IMG/VR virus record: IMGVR_UViG_3300023119_000035
Coordinates: 1-53,599 of that record
Strand: one strand, 5' to 3'
Source of the DNA: a virus
DNA length: 53,599 bases
The translations under genes were made by a program, and so were the position numbers. Below are positions 26,247 through 33,860 of the stretch, one piece after another (the stretch's first letter is position 1; every line of letters starts with the position of its first letter). Under the pieces are notes generated by a model, which had not been told where the DNA came from, made no database searches, and worked only from the letters and a program-made list of their open reading frames with translations.

Positions 26247-26803
26247 TAATACAACTCCTCAATTTTATCACAAATTTTTAACTTCTTTGCTTCTTCTGCA
26301 CTTAACCAAACGTCTTGTGGCGGAAGAAGAACTTCTTTGATTTTAGCCTCAGTCATACCTAAACATTTTTTATAGTGCTTAATCATACGTTCTGTACTAA
26401 GTTCAAATTCTCTTACACGAGCATACAGTTCGTGTTCTTTGCCTCTACTACCCCAACTGTACTGATGCGATAGTATGCTTGTATTAGGAGTAAGGATACG
26501 TTGTCCTTTTTGTCCTGCAATAAAAATTAAAAATCCACAACTTGCAATAAGTCCTAGTCCTACTGTTTTAATAGGTATTGAACTTGATTTCATTACATCA
26601 ATTAGAGCAAATGCAGAATGTACATCTCCGCCTGGTGAATTGATTACAAGTGTTAGTTGTGGTAGTGGATTATCAGCAAGGTTATGATTCATTACCCACT
26701 TAATTGCTTCCTTGCAAGAAGCAGATGTTATTTGATCCATCAAAAGGTAAACACCGTTTGATTCTATGTTTTGTATTTGTTGTTGTTGTTCTTTTTTAGC
26801 CAT
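26246..26803 (-). CDS. ClpP-like serine protease
   Basis: This 185-aa protein has the ClpP fold in order: 'LTLVINSPGGDVHSAFALID' (oxyanion region), the nucleophile motif 'GLGLIASCGFLIFIAG' with the catalytic Ser, and the His motif 'TSILSHQYSWGSRG'. The C-terminus 'PPQDVWLSAEEAKKLKICD' carries the expected Asp region. Size agrees with ClpP (about 190-207 aa). A ClpA-type unfoldase is encoded at 49063-51333, so a phage-made protease pair is possible. It overlaps the phosphoribosyltransferase gene upstream by 8 bp. Confidence 0.8.
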   Translation of the reverse strand: MAKKEQQQQIQNIESNGVYLLMDQITSASCKEAIKWVMNHNLADNPLPQLTLVINSPGGDVHSAFALIDVMKSSSIPIKTVGLGLIASCGFLIFIAGQKGQRILTPNTSILSHQYSWGSRGKEHELYARVREFELSTERMIKHYKKCLGMTEAKIKEVLLPPQDVWLSAEEAKKLKICDKIEELY

Positions 26804-27341
26804 ATGTTCCTACATTTTCCCACGGATATACTAGCCATACATCCTCTTCTGCTTTGTTTACTTCATCACAAGAGTATGACACACCGTCAAACTCACTGCT
26901 TAGGTTTTCCGTTAATACTGCGAAACGAACATTACCGCCCCATACCTTATCCCACTTAGAATCGTTTGGTAAGCAACTTGCTTGCCAGTCTTCTTTAATC
27001 CAATTAAATGTAGCACCAGTATCGTTAATATCGTCTACAACAAGAATGTTTTTAGCGGTTGGTCCGCCTGTAGCAACTTTACCGTCATTATAACCGTATG
27101 CATCTTCGCTCATCCAACAGTTAGTTTCTTGATGGCTTTCACCGTCACGTAATGCTACCTTAAGTGCTTCACAACGAATGCCGGTCATGTTTGAAATAAT
27201 AGTAGCAGGTACATTACCACCTCGTGTAATACCTACAATGTAATCAGGCTTCCAGCCATCTTTATACATTTGATTAACAATGCTAACACACATTGTTTCT
27301 ACATCTTGCCAAGTATAAAATTTCTTTTTAATTTGCGACAC
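26796..27341 (-). CDS. Phosphoribosyltransferase, 181 aa
   Basis: This type I PRTase has a clear PRPP-binding loop 'NILVVDDINDTGATFNW' (about residue 100) and an N-terminal 'DYIVGITRGGNVPATII'. The last part, with 'GVSYSCDEVNKAEEDVWLVY', resembles xanthine/hypoxanthine-type enzymes. It would attach PRPP to a purine-like base for salvage; given the 7-deazaguanine genes nearby, action on a modified base is a possibility only. It overlaps clpP and the 100-aa SH3-like gene. Confidence 0.75.
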   Translation of the reverse strand: MSQIKKKFYTWQDVETMCVSIVNQMYKDGWKPDYIVGITRGGNVPATIISNMTGIRCEALKVALRDGESHQETNCWMSEDAYGYNDGKVATGGPTAKNILVVDDINDTGATFNWIKEDWQASCLPNDSKWDKVWGGNVRFAVLTENLSSEFDGVSYSCDEVNKAEEDVWLVYPWENVGTYG

Positions 27342-27630
27342 TGAATTCTACCCCCGTAATCTTGTCCCATCTAAAACTACGCCAACCATTTGCGTTAACG
27401 TCCCATACTACACAAACATCTTCACTAATCTTACGTACTTTCTTTTGTGAAGCAGGATCTTCTTTTGTTGCTTCAGGAATGACACCTTCTTTAAGTGTAC
27501 AAGTCATAATGCGTTCATCGCCGTTTAGTTTATTAAACTTAACAACTACATTGCCTGAGTGCAACAAGTTCTTTAGCCAATCACGTGTTTGTTGTTCATT
27601 AAACTTTTCAATATTAATGTTCGAGTTCAT
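27328..27630 (-). CDS. WYL_2 / DUF2693-like small beta-barrel protein, 100 aa
   Basis: The sequence 'TRDWLKNLLHSGNVVVKFNK' followed by 'GDERIMTCTLKEG' and 'VWDVNANGWRSFRWDKITG' fits the DUF2693/WYL_2 Sm-like SH3 barrel family common in T4-like phages, of unknown function. The start lies inside the end of the cupin gene, and the stop overlaps the PRTase start. A nucleic-acid-binding role is plausible for the fold. Confidence 0.7.
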   Translation of the reverse strand: MNSNINIEKFNEQQTRDWLKNLLHSGNVVVKFNKLNGDERIMTCTLKEGVIPEATKEDPASQKKVRKISEDVCVVWDVNANGWRSFRWDKITGVEFSVAN

Positions 27631-28084
27631 ATTTTTCTCTCAAGTAAGTTTTGTTATCGACCCATTTGCCGTCTCTAATAAAGCCCCACTCTCTTAGTTT
27701 AGGGCCTGGTATAAAAAGTGTCCATACATCAGTATTAGGAGCCAACTCAATACGGTGGAGACTCCTAGGAGTGCTGATTCGAAAGTGCCCCGGCGAACGC
27801 CAATGCTTTCCCGATACAGTATGCTCCCAATAACCGCCGCGAAGAATAAGTGTAAAATAGGGCCAAGGATGGTCGTGTAAATCATCTAAATCTCCTTTGT
27901 GAAACTTGTGTAAGAATACATTAAATGGAAACCATTTACGATCCTTTAAAAATAGGTAGTAGCGAGTTAGGTAAGGTTCGTTTTCATAACGATCCATAAT
28001 AACACGTTTTCGACCAATTAATTCTAACCAGTCTAAAAAATCAAAACCAGCAATCCATGAAAAGAATTTAAAACGGAATGTCAT
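27614..28084 (-). CDS. Cupin-fold protein, 156 aa
   Basis: The core 'LHKFHKGDLDDLHDHPWPYF' followed by 'TLILRGGYWEHTV' and 'FRISTPRSLHRIEL' gives the two conserved cupin motifs with metal-binding His residues. 'DVWTLFIPGPKLREWGF' closes the barrel. The first 30 residues are hydrophobic/aromatic ('FKFFSWIAGFDFLDWL') and could be a membrane-associating helix. Its ATG lies within the last codons of the DDIPF-tailed gene (17-bp overlap). The substrate is unknown. Confidence 0.65.
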   Translation of the reverse strand: MTFRFKFFSWIAGFDFLDWLELIGRKRVIMDRYENEPYLTRYYLFLKDRKWFPFNVFLHKFHKGDLDDLHDHPWPYFTLILRGGYWEHTVSGKHWRSPGHFRISTPRSLHRIELAPNTDVWTLFIPGPKLREWGFIRDGKWVDNKTYLREKYELEH

Positions 28085-28391
28085 CTGATCCTCCTGTTTC
28101 GTTGTCTTTATCTGCTTTAACCATGTTATAAACAGACATGAATTGATCCCAAAGTGTTTGACAAGTAGGATTAGACTTAACTAGATCTTCATCAATATAT
28201 GTACCACCATTCCAACTCCAATCGTTGTTAGCATTGATAGTAAATGTTCCATCTGAAACATAATCGTCATTAGGGTAATCAGTACCAACTGAAACTGTGT
28301 ATGACGGATTTGGAAAAGATACAGTTCCGCTTGGATACTCGTCTGTTGCTTCGCCTAATGTAATAGTGTATTGTTTATCATCATCGCCCAT
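28068..28391 (-). CDS. Acidic protein with SSB-like DDIPF C-terminus, 107 aa
   Basis: This beta-rich, acidic protein ('YTITLGEATDEYPSGTVSFP', 'DGTFTINANNDWSWNGG') has a C-terminal helical segment and ends GGSDDIPF. The last five residues are identical to the C-terminal tip of bacterial single-stranded DNA-binding proteins, which recruits repair and replication partners. No OB fold is apparent. The codons for this tail overlap the start of the cupin gene in another frame, so chance remains possible. GAGGTAATT precedes the ATG. It sits 2 bp after folE. Confidence 0.55.
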   Translation of the reverse strand: MGDDDKQYTITLGEATDEYPSGTVSFPNPSYTVSVGTDYPNDDYVSDGTFTINANNDWSWNGGTYIDEDLVKSNPTCQTLWDQFMSVYNMVKADKDNETGGSDDIPF

Positions 28392-28393
28392 AA

Positions 28394-29080
28394 TTACCTC
28401 GGAGCAAATTCCTGTTGTAATTTAATATTATCCATAAACTCTTTTTTAGTTCCTGGATCATCTTTAAAACTACCTTTTAGTACAGTTGTTTGTGTAAGTG
28501 AACTATGTGCCATAATGCCACGGTTCTCACAACAACCGTGTGTTGCTTGAATGTAAACACCTAAGTGTTTTGCATCTGTAGCCTTTTCAATTTCACGTGC
28601 AATATCATTTGCAAGTTCTTCTTGTAGTGTACCACGTCTAGCACACCATTGTGCAATGCGTGTATATTTAGAAAGTCCAATAACTTTACCATTAGGAATA
28701 ACACCAATGTATGCTACACCAGTCACTGGTTGGTGGTGATGTGAACAAACACTTTTAAGTTCAGAACGAACTACAAGCATACCTTTATATGCATCTTCGC
28801 CGTCGTTTGGAAATGCAGTTGCTGGCGGAATAGTATCATAACGACCTTGCATAAGTTCATTGTAATACATTTTAGCAAGTCGTCGTGCTGTACCTTGTGA
28901 GTTAGGATCGTTATGACGATCAATAATTAGTGCATCTAGTACACCTTCAAACTTTTCAGCGGCTTCATTAATTAATTCTTCTTTTTCACCATCTTGGATA
29001 AAAGCAGAAATATTGTCGCCTGCCCAATATCGTTTGTTTGCTTCTTTTAATCTTTGCGTTATTTCAGCATATTTTTTCAT
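28394..29080 (-). CDS. folE: GTP cyclohydrolase I FolE
   Basis: This 228-aa enzyme makes dihydroneopterin triphosphate from GTP, the first step of both folate and 7-deazaguanine synthesis. The zinc and active-site motifs are 'KSVCSHHHQPVTGVAYIG' (Cys-His) and 'THGCCENRGIM'. 'KVIGLSKYTRIAQWCARR' is the family's central signature. Together with queD, queE and dpdA it builds deazaguanine for DNA. It precedes the DDIPF gene by 2 bp and follows the glycosyltransferase gene by 14 bp. Confidence 0.95.
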   Translation of the reverse strand: MKKYAEITQRLKEANKRYWAGDNISAFIQDGEKEELINEAAEKFEGVLDALIIDRHNDPNSQGTARRLAKMYYNELMQGRYDTIPPATAFPNDGEDAYKGMLVVRSELKSVCSHHHQPVTGVAYIGVIPNGKVIGLSKYTRIAQWCARRGTLQEELANDIAREIEKATDAKHLGVYIQATHGCCENRGIMAHSSLTQTTVLKGSFKDDPGTKKEFMDNIKLQQEFAPR

Positions 29081-29094
29081 TTTTTTCTCCGAGT

Positions 29095-30213
29095 TTAAGA
29101 CGTGGATGTCTTTTCATTATATAAGTTTACAGTCTTTTTAATATTATTGCAACTAAAATAATCATCATTTAGAAAATTAACTAGTCTATCTAATGCAACT
29201 TCATGTTTTTTAAAGTCATTCATTACCCAATGAATTTTTTCAATTATCTTATCTTTGTTTGCAATATAACTATCCCATGATTCAGTCCATTCACTAGGGT
29301 ATTTGAAATAGTCATCATACATTTCTGTATAACTTAATCTATCAGGTATAAGTGGAAACGCATTTACAATAGCACCTTCGTATGCACTGATACCTAAAGT
29401 TTCTTGTAGGTTAGCACTAAAGACCATTTTTGCTTCACCTAACAAATTATGATATTCAACTTTGCTTAGTCTTTGATCTTGACAAACTACAAATTCATAA
29501 TCACTTTGTAGTTCTTCTTTTAAATCTCTAAAAATTTCTGGTTGTTTTTCAGGAGCAACTCTATGAGGGAAAAGAATTAAGTTTTTCTTTTTCATTCCTT
29601 TATAAGGATATAGTGTGTTCTTAAGATATTCCATAGGCCAACCTGATCTTACAATTTTTTTATCTTTAATGTAAGAATCGTTAGCACAATTCATATCAAC
29701 ACCTAACAACGTTTCACAAAACATCTTAATATGAAAGTCACTAGCAAAATAGTTATGATCAAAAGCATGGAAAAAACTTTTTTCTGCGTGTCTTACCCAT
29801 GGTTTATCTCCAACTAATCTTCCTAAGAAATCTGCAGGATCATAACTGCCGGCGTGCCATAATCCGTGTGTTATGACATCAATGCCTAACAGTTCTGCCA
29901 TATACTTTACATTAAGTATGCCAGGATGCCACGCATCTGTAAACAGTATATGATCCCCAGATTTAATTTTGCCTTTAGTAAAGGCTTTTGCAATTTTCTC
30001 TATCTGAGTTGATTTGTAAATGTTAGTACCACCAAAGTTTAAAAACGCACCTGGTGTAGTTGCATCTGGAATATCGTCACTACCTTCTACAACTTCAACT
30101 TCAATTGGATTAAACAATGATCCTTTAGAAAGAATTTTAGGTACGTGAACTTTCCATTCACTTGTGTATCTAGTTTCAACGCTTTCTAAATCTACTAACC
30201 AAATCTTACTCAT
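29095..30213 (-). CDS. GT-B glycosyltransferase-like protein, 372 aa
   Basis: The protein looks like a GT4/GT-B glycosyltransferase: an N-terminal domain with 'HILFTDAWHPGILNVKYMAE' and 'DVITHGLWHAGSYDP', then a C-terminal domain with 'NLILFPHRVAPEKQPEIFRD' and the donor-binding E-x7-E region 'NLQETLGISAYEGAIVNAFP'. It lies between folE and queD in the deazaguanine region. T4 uses GT-B enzymes to glucosylate modified DNA bases, so sugar transfer onto a modified base is a reasonable hypothesis; protein or host-surface glycosylation is the alternative. Confidence 0.7.
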   Translation of the reverse strand: MSKIWLVDLESVETRYTSEWKVHVPKILSKGSLFNPIEVEVVEGSDDIPDATTPGAFLNFGGTNIYKSTQIEKIAKAFTKGKIKSGDHILFTDAWHPGILNVKYMAELLGIDVITHGLWHAGSYDPADFLGRLVGDKPWVRHAEKSFFHAFDHNYFASDFHIKMFCETLLGVDMNCANDSYIKDKKIVRSGWPMEYLKNTLYPYKGMKKKNLILFPHRVAPEKQPEIFRDLKEELQSDYEFVVCQDQRLSKVEYHNLLGEAKMVFSANLQETLGISAYEGAIVNAFPLIPDRLSYTEMYDDYFKYPSEWTESWDSYIANKDKIIEKIHWVMNDFKKHEVALDRLVNFLNDDYFSCNNIKKTVNLYNEKTSTS

Positions 30214-30444
30214 TTAGTTCCTCTGCCTATTCTTTCCATGAGCATAGCGTTTTCTAATTCGATTTTTAAATCGATTATACTGTTGCCATACATGGCTTTG
30301 ATTGTTATAGAGGTCTGCCTCGTTAAAGACATAACTCTGTCGATCTCCGCGAACCCAACTGTTCACGCACCAATCCTTGTATGATTCAAGGTCTTTAAAG
30401 ATCTTTACGATCTCCGGATGGTCTGCAAAATATGACACTATCAT
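30214..30444 (-). CDS. Small basic hypothetical protein, 76 aa
   Basis: This small protein has a basic C-terminus ('YNRFKNRIRKRYAHGKNRQR') that could bind nucleic acid and an N-terminal part 'ADHPEIVKIFKDLESYKDW'. No family is recognised. It sits between queD (5 bp) and the glycosyltransferase gene (0 bp), clearly in the same operon. Confidence 0.5.
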   Translation of the reverse strand: MIVSYFADHPEIVKIFKDLESYKDWCVNSWVRGDRQSYVFNEADLYNNQSHVWQQYNRFKNRIRKRYAHGKNRQRN

Positions 30445-30449
30445 CTCCT

Positions 30450-30860
30450 TTAATATTTTGCGTACTCGATGTGGGCACCGTTTTCTCCATCTTCACTAAC
30501 GTCGATGTGAACTTCTCTGCCCGGGTGTTTAGCAATAATCTGGTTGTATAGATCATCGCAAATCATTTCACAACTCTTATAATCTAGTTCAAGGGTCTTC
30601 TCCTCGTAAAGTTTTTCTAACCAACGTTTAAATTGAATAAATTCGATATCACGATCGTTGTGTGTCACAGTAATACCGACTTTGAAATGGAATATGTGTC
30701 TGTGGGGATATCCCAAAAATGAAACATCATATTCATCACCTGTTGCAAGACTAGGATCATCTAGTGCCGCAGGATACTTGTGGATACCTTCCTTACGGAA
30801 AGTCACCCAAATCATACGTTTTGCAGTTCGCATGATTTTTTCGTGTGTTTCTTGAGCCAT
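30450..30860 (-). CDS. queD: QueD-like 6-pyruvoyl-tetrahydropterin synthase family protein
   Basis: This protein converts dihydroneopterin triphosphate to carboxy-tetrahydropterin in the deazaguanine pathway. 'WVTFRKEGIHKYPAALDDP' and 'LGYPHRHIFHFKVGITVTHN' give the His ligand cluster in an altered form seen in phage QueD-like proteins, and 'DVSEDGENGAHIEY' carries the conserved Glu near the end. The open frame reaches 30893, but the promoter's start point falls near 30887, so translation cannot start there; AAGGA before the ATG at 30860 decides the start (136 aa). It has its own perfect promoter. Confidence 0.75.
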   Translation of the reverse strand: MAQETHEKIMRTAKRMIWVTFRKEGIHKYPAALDDPSLATGDEYDVSFLGYPHRHIFHFKVGITVTHNDRDIEFIQFKRWLEKLYEEKTLELDYKSCEMICDDLYNQIIAKHPGREVHIDVSEDGENGAHIEYAKY

Positions 30861-30893
30861 TGCTTCCTTCATCATGTTATCAGTTATACTCAT

Positions 30894-30922
30894 ATTATAG
30901 TGCCTTTCAGTGCTGTTGTCAA
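30894..30922 (-). promoter_or_regulatory. Perfect sigma70 consensus promoter for queD
   Basis: TTGACA (30917-30922), 17 bp, TATAAT (30894-30899), read leftwards. It lies across the last codon of the upstream 167-aa gene's end region and drives the queD-to-HIT block. Its position decides the queD start. Confidence 0.85.
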
Positions 30923-30923
30923 G

Positions 30924-31427
30924 TTAATCTTTAGGTTCATCGTCGCCATATTTGCTCCAATCTGTGAACTTATCACGTTCTAGTAAATTGTGTACAGGTT
31001 GAATCCAAACACCCGGATTGGAATGATTAAAATCAGCATCGTCAATTTTCATACAAGCATTGTAGTTTAATTGATTTACATAAGGAAGTTTTACGGACAT
31101 TAAACTAATAAATTTATTGCGTTCATTAAATCCGTTTTCTAATATCCATTCGTGATACTTAACATCATAGTCTAAAGTCACCCAATAGTTTTTATCAAGT
31201 AAACCGTATACCAGTCCTTCCCAATCTTCTTTTGGAACAAAACTATGATTAGCACCTAGATAAATGTGGTCAACGTGATTCTCTTTTGCTTTATCTAGCA
31301 CTTCTTCTAGTGGACGACATCCTACCACAAACAGTGTGTCCATATCGTATGCTGGTGTTTTTTCAACTTCGTACCCTGTAAAGTACATTACATCATCTTT
31401 TACACCATCTGCATAATCACGTTTCAT
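30924..31427 (-). CDS. Conserved hypothetical protein of the deazaguanine region, 167 aa
   Basis: The sequence 'DVMYFTGYEVEKTPAYDMDT', 'LFVVGCRPLEEVLDKAKENH', 'HIYLGANHSFVPKEDWEGL', 'VTLDYDVKYHEWIL', 'SVKLPYVNQLNYNACMKIDD' and 'SNPGVWIQPVHNLL' is distinctive. I associate it with phages carrying dpdA/que genes, but no function is known to me. The alternating beta/alpha wording suggests a TIM-barrel-like fold. It overlaps the 61-aa gene by 4 bp (ATGA) and lies directly before the queD promoter. Confidence 0.6.
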   Translation of the reverse strand: MKRDYADGVKDDVMYFTGYEVEKTPAYDMDTLFVVGCRPLEEVLDKAKENHVDHIYLGANHSFVPKEDWEGLVYGLLDKNYWVTLDYDVKYHEWILENGFNERNKFISLMSVKLPYVNQLNYNACMKIDDADFNHSNPGVWIQPVHNLLERDKFTDWSKYGDDEPKD

Positions 31428-31609
31428 TTTGTTAGCCTATCAATTTGATCTTTAATATAAAGTTTTGTTTTCTTTAATTTTAATAAAAGTGACTTATGAC
31501 CAAAGTCTCTATATATACTACGCTCTTTTTCTAACTCGTCAACCTTTTTTGAATAGTATTCGTGTTCTTTGGTTAACTTTTTTACAGTTTTGTTTTTTAT
31601 TTTTGACAT
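31424..31609 (-). CDS. DUF465-like small coiled-coil protein, 61 aa
   Basis: The pattern 'HEYYSKKVDELEKERSIYRD' followed by 'HKSLLLKLKKTKLYIKDQID' matches the short DUF465/YdcH-type coiled coil (H..L..LKK.KL.LKD.I). Function is unknown in any member. The ATG overlaps the dpdA stop (TAATG) and its stop overlaps the next start, so it is translated with dpdA. Confidence 0.65.
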   Translation of the reverse strand: MSKIKNKTVKKLTKEHEYYSKKVDELEKERSIYRDFGHKSLLLKLKKTKLYIKDQIDRLTK

Positions 31610-33066
31610 TATGCCTCCTCAAATAAGTTCGCATATTGCGTACTTGCGTTTACAGTTTTTTTACCCGTTGCTCCCCTAGTGCCGATAATTGACATCCAGA
31701 ATCTACTAAACTCTTCTATGATCGCATTCGCTTCGTCTCTGTTGTCAGTTGCAAATATCGCTTCCACAACATCTTTAAAAAATAACCTGTCAAAACGTTC
31801 TTCGACAAGCATCGCTGGAATTCTACCTGCGTCATATTCTCTGTTGGCTTCTTGTACTGCATTAATGTGACTCCATACGTTATGACCCATTTGGATCGCA
31901 TAAGAAAAACTATCCCATGATGTTTTTCCTTCTTTGCCTATTTTATTTAGGTCGCCTGGCGCATAGATACAAATATCTTTTGCACTTAGTCCTTGTGTAA
32001 TTGGCGAATCTTTAAAACTAGTGTGTTTGCCTTCACGTACAAATGCTTGACCAAATGGTGTTGTATCAGTTGCTAAAGCCTTGTCGTCAATGCTGGGTAC
32101 CATTCTGTATACCCATTTACTTCTGTCTTGTGTTTCAAGTTCACAATAGATTTGACCATTTGCTGTTGCTAGGAACGGACTAGCACAGTCAAATGTAATC
32201 GTAAAGTTTTCATTGTGATACTTGCGAACTGCTCTTTGAATATCAGTTAAGAGCGTTGCCCACTCTAGTTTACTTGTGCCTAAGAAGTGCATAAAGTCAT
32301 GTATTCCTTTTTCAAGCAATCCATCAAAACGTAATGCTACTAATCTTTTAAGAACAAGGTGTACGTCACACATATTTTGTCCACCCATCGACCATCCATT
32401 AAAGTGTGTGTCTGGATATTTCTTAGGATCACAGTAGTCCTTCATCTGCTGATACCAATCTTCTGCATCAGCATGATTTTCACCTTGTAGTACGTTTAAG
32501 AATTTACAAGCACCTGTACGATTCTTCATAAAGTAGTCGTTGTTAATGCGTGTGGCATTTACTGCTTCTTGATAAGTTGTAATGCCTGTTGCTTTTTGAC
32601 CTGCTTCAGATCTAGATACCCAAGCAGGAATATCAAGGATCATACCATAGTCCATATAAGCATCCATCCACGCAAGAACTTGCTCACGTTTCTTTTGTGC
32701 TTTAGGACAGTTAGGATCTTTCCAATCACCTTCCCATACGCCTTTACCAATCTGGAAACCACCTGAATCACCTAACAGCCAACTATTCTCACGATCACGT
32801 TCACGCACCATAAGTTCTTTAGGTGCGTCCTTGTTTATATCAAGTTCTGCGTGTCCTGCCGAATATAATGTCCAATGATATTGAAAGATACCTTTTTGAC
32901 GATTAAGCCAATTAAGACCTTCCATATCGTTATTAGGAAAAGGAATACGTGACTTATCTACATATTCTTCGCGACGTTGCTTACCAATAAACGTAGCATA
33001 GAAGCCACTAAGTGCCGGAAGATATATTGCGTAGTCCTTTTGTTCTGCTGTTAAGTCAGTTCTCAA
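31609..33066 (-). CDS. dpdA: DpdA-like 7-deazaguanine DNA transglycosylase, 485 aa
   Basis: This protein resembles tRNA-guanine transglycosylase and its DNA counterpart DpdA, which swaps guanine in DNA for a 7-deazaguanine base. Key segments are 'WLLGDSGGFQIGKG' (the DSGGFQ catalytic motif, Asp near 98), 'CKFLNVLQGENHADAEDWY', 'HFNGWSMGGQNMCD' and 'FMHFLGTSKLEWATLLTDI'. It starts with TTG, behind AGGAG at a proper distance. FolE, QueD and QueE are nearby and would supply the base. Confirmation would need mass analysis of the DNA; the alternative, a tRNA target, is less likely in this phage context. Confidence 0.85.
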   Translation of the reverse strand: MRTDLTAEQKDYAIYLPALSGFYATFIGKQRREEYVDKSRIPFPNNDMEGLNWLNRQKGIFQYHWTLYSAGHAELDINKDAPKELMVRERDRENSWLLGDSGGFQIGKGVWEGDWKDPNCPKAQKKREQVLAWMDAYMDYGMILDIPAWVSRSEAGQKATGITTYQEAVNATRINNDYFMKNRTGACKFLNVLQGENHADAEDWYQQMKDYCDPKKYPDTHFNGWSMGGQNMCDVHLVLKRLVALRFDGLLEKGIHDFMHFLGTSKLEWATLLTDIQRAVRKYHNENFTITFDCASPFLATANGQIYCELETQDRSKWVYRMVPSIDDKALATDTTPFGQAFVREGKHTSFKDSPITQGLSAKDICIYAPGDLNKIGKEGKTSWDSFSYAIQMGHNVWSHINAVQEANREYDAGRIPAMLVEERFDRLFFKDVVEAIFATDNRDEANAIIEEFSRFWMSIIGTRGATGKKTVNASTQYANLFEEA

Positions 33067-33076
33067 AATTTATCTC

Positions 33077-33808
33077 CTACTTACTTTGTGCAGGCAAAAT
33101 GTATTCATAACTTGCTAAACCGCTATCAACAGCAATTTGCATTGCACCTTGATCTGAAATACGCATTGTCTTATCACCATCAAGATTTAAAATAGCCATA
33201 GTTTGTGCTACTGGCCATGCCCATTCATTTTTAAGTGAACCTGTAATACCTGGCTGGAATACAAATTCGCCGGCGTGTGTACTTGCATCACCAAACTTAA
33301 ACTTAAGGTCAGTACCATCTGTAATTACAGTAAACACAGTTTCTTCTGCGTTTGCAGTTGCCTGTAATTTAAAACGTTGGATACTAGCCATTGTAGGTTG
33401 TACTTCAACGTCCCACTGAGCACCTTTAAACTTAACAGTCTTAAGTTTTTCGTTAATAATTTCTGCGTTCATAAAACGATAATCGTTTTTAAAATCACCA
33501 GCGGCATTTTCAAAGTGAATACCTACTGGAATAGTTTGACCATTTCTGTCTGCTTGTACAACATCAATAGTTGCACCGTCTTTATACTCTGGACATTTTA
33601 AATGCACATCTAGTTTATTTAGGTTAGGCATACCAAATGTACCCTTCATTTCTACTTGAGCATTTTTAGTATTTGCCTGCATGATTACAGAGCGATCCTC
33701 TGCCATGCTGTCGATGCCTGTTTGTACATCATCGCCGTTTACCTTAACAATGTTAAGAAAACCTAGTGCGTGTGTATGTGCTACAATGTCTTGCAATATG
33801 TCTTTCAT
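33077..33808 (-). CDS. Sliding clamp (gp45-like)
   Basis: This 243-aa protein has the size and segment order of T4-type sliding clamps: an N-terminal helix 'ILQDIVAHTHALGFLN', the domain strand 'GTFGMPNLNKLDVHLKCPEY', and a C-terminal 'DKTMRISDQGAMQIAVDSG' ending 'YEYILPAQSK'. Clamps encircle DNA and hold the polymerase. It lies next to the polymerase gene with its own promoter inside the end of that gene. The polymerase ends in a clamp-binding-like tail, which supports the call. Sequence similarity to gp45 is low, so it is moderate confidence. Confidence 0.65.
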   Translation of the reverse strand: MKDILQDIVAHTHALGFLNIVKVNGDDVQTGIDSMAEDRSVIMQANTKNAQVEMKGTFGMPNLNKLDVHLKCPEYKDGATIDVVQADRNGQTIPVGIHFENAAGDFKNDYRFMNAEIINEKLKTVKFKGAQWDVEVQPTMASIQRFKLQATANAEETVFTVITDGTDLKFKFGDASTHAGEFVFQPGITGSLKNEWAWPVAQTMAILNLDGDKTMRISDQGAMQIAVDSGLASYEYILPAQSK

Positions 33809-33831
33809 GTTTTTCTCCGTTCCTTATACAT

Positions 33832-33860
33832 ATTATACTTAAAAAATCATTCAAAGTCAA
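33832..33860 (-). promoter_or_regulatory. Sigma70-type promoter for the clamp gene
   Basis: TTGACT (33855-33860), 17 bp, TATAAT (33832-33837), read leftwards, within the last codons and stop of the polymerase gene. The leader is about 17 bases and contains GGAG. It lets the clamp be made independently of the polymerase. Confidence 0.75.
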
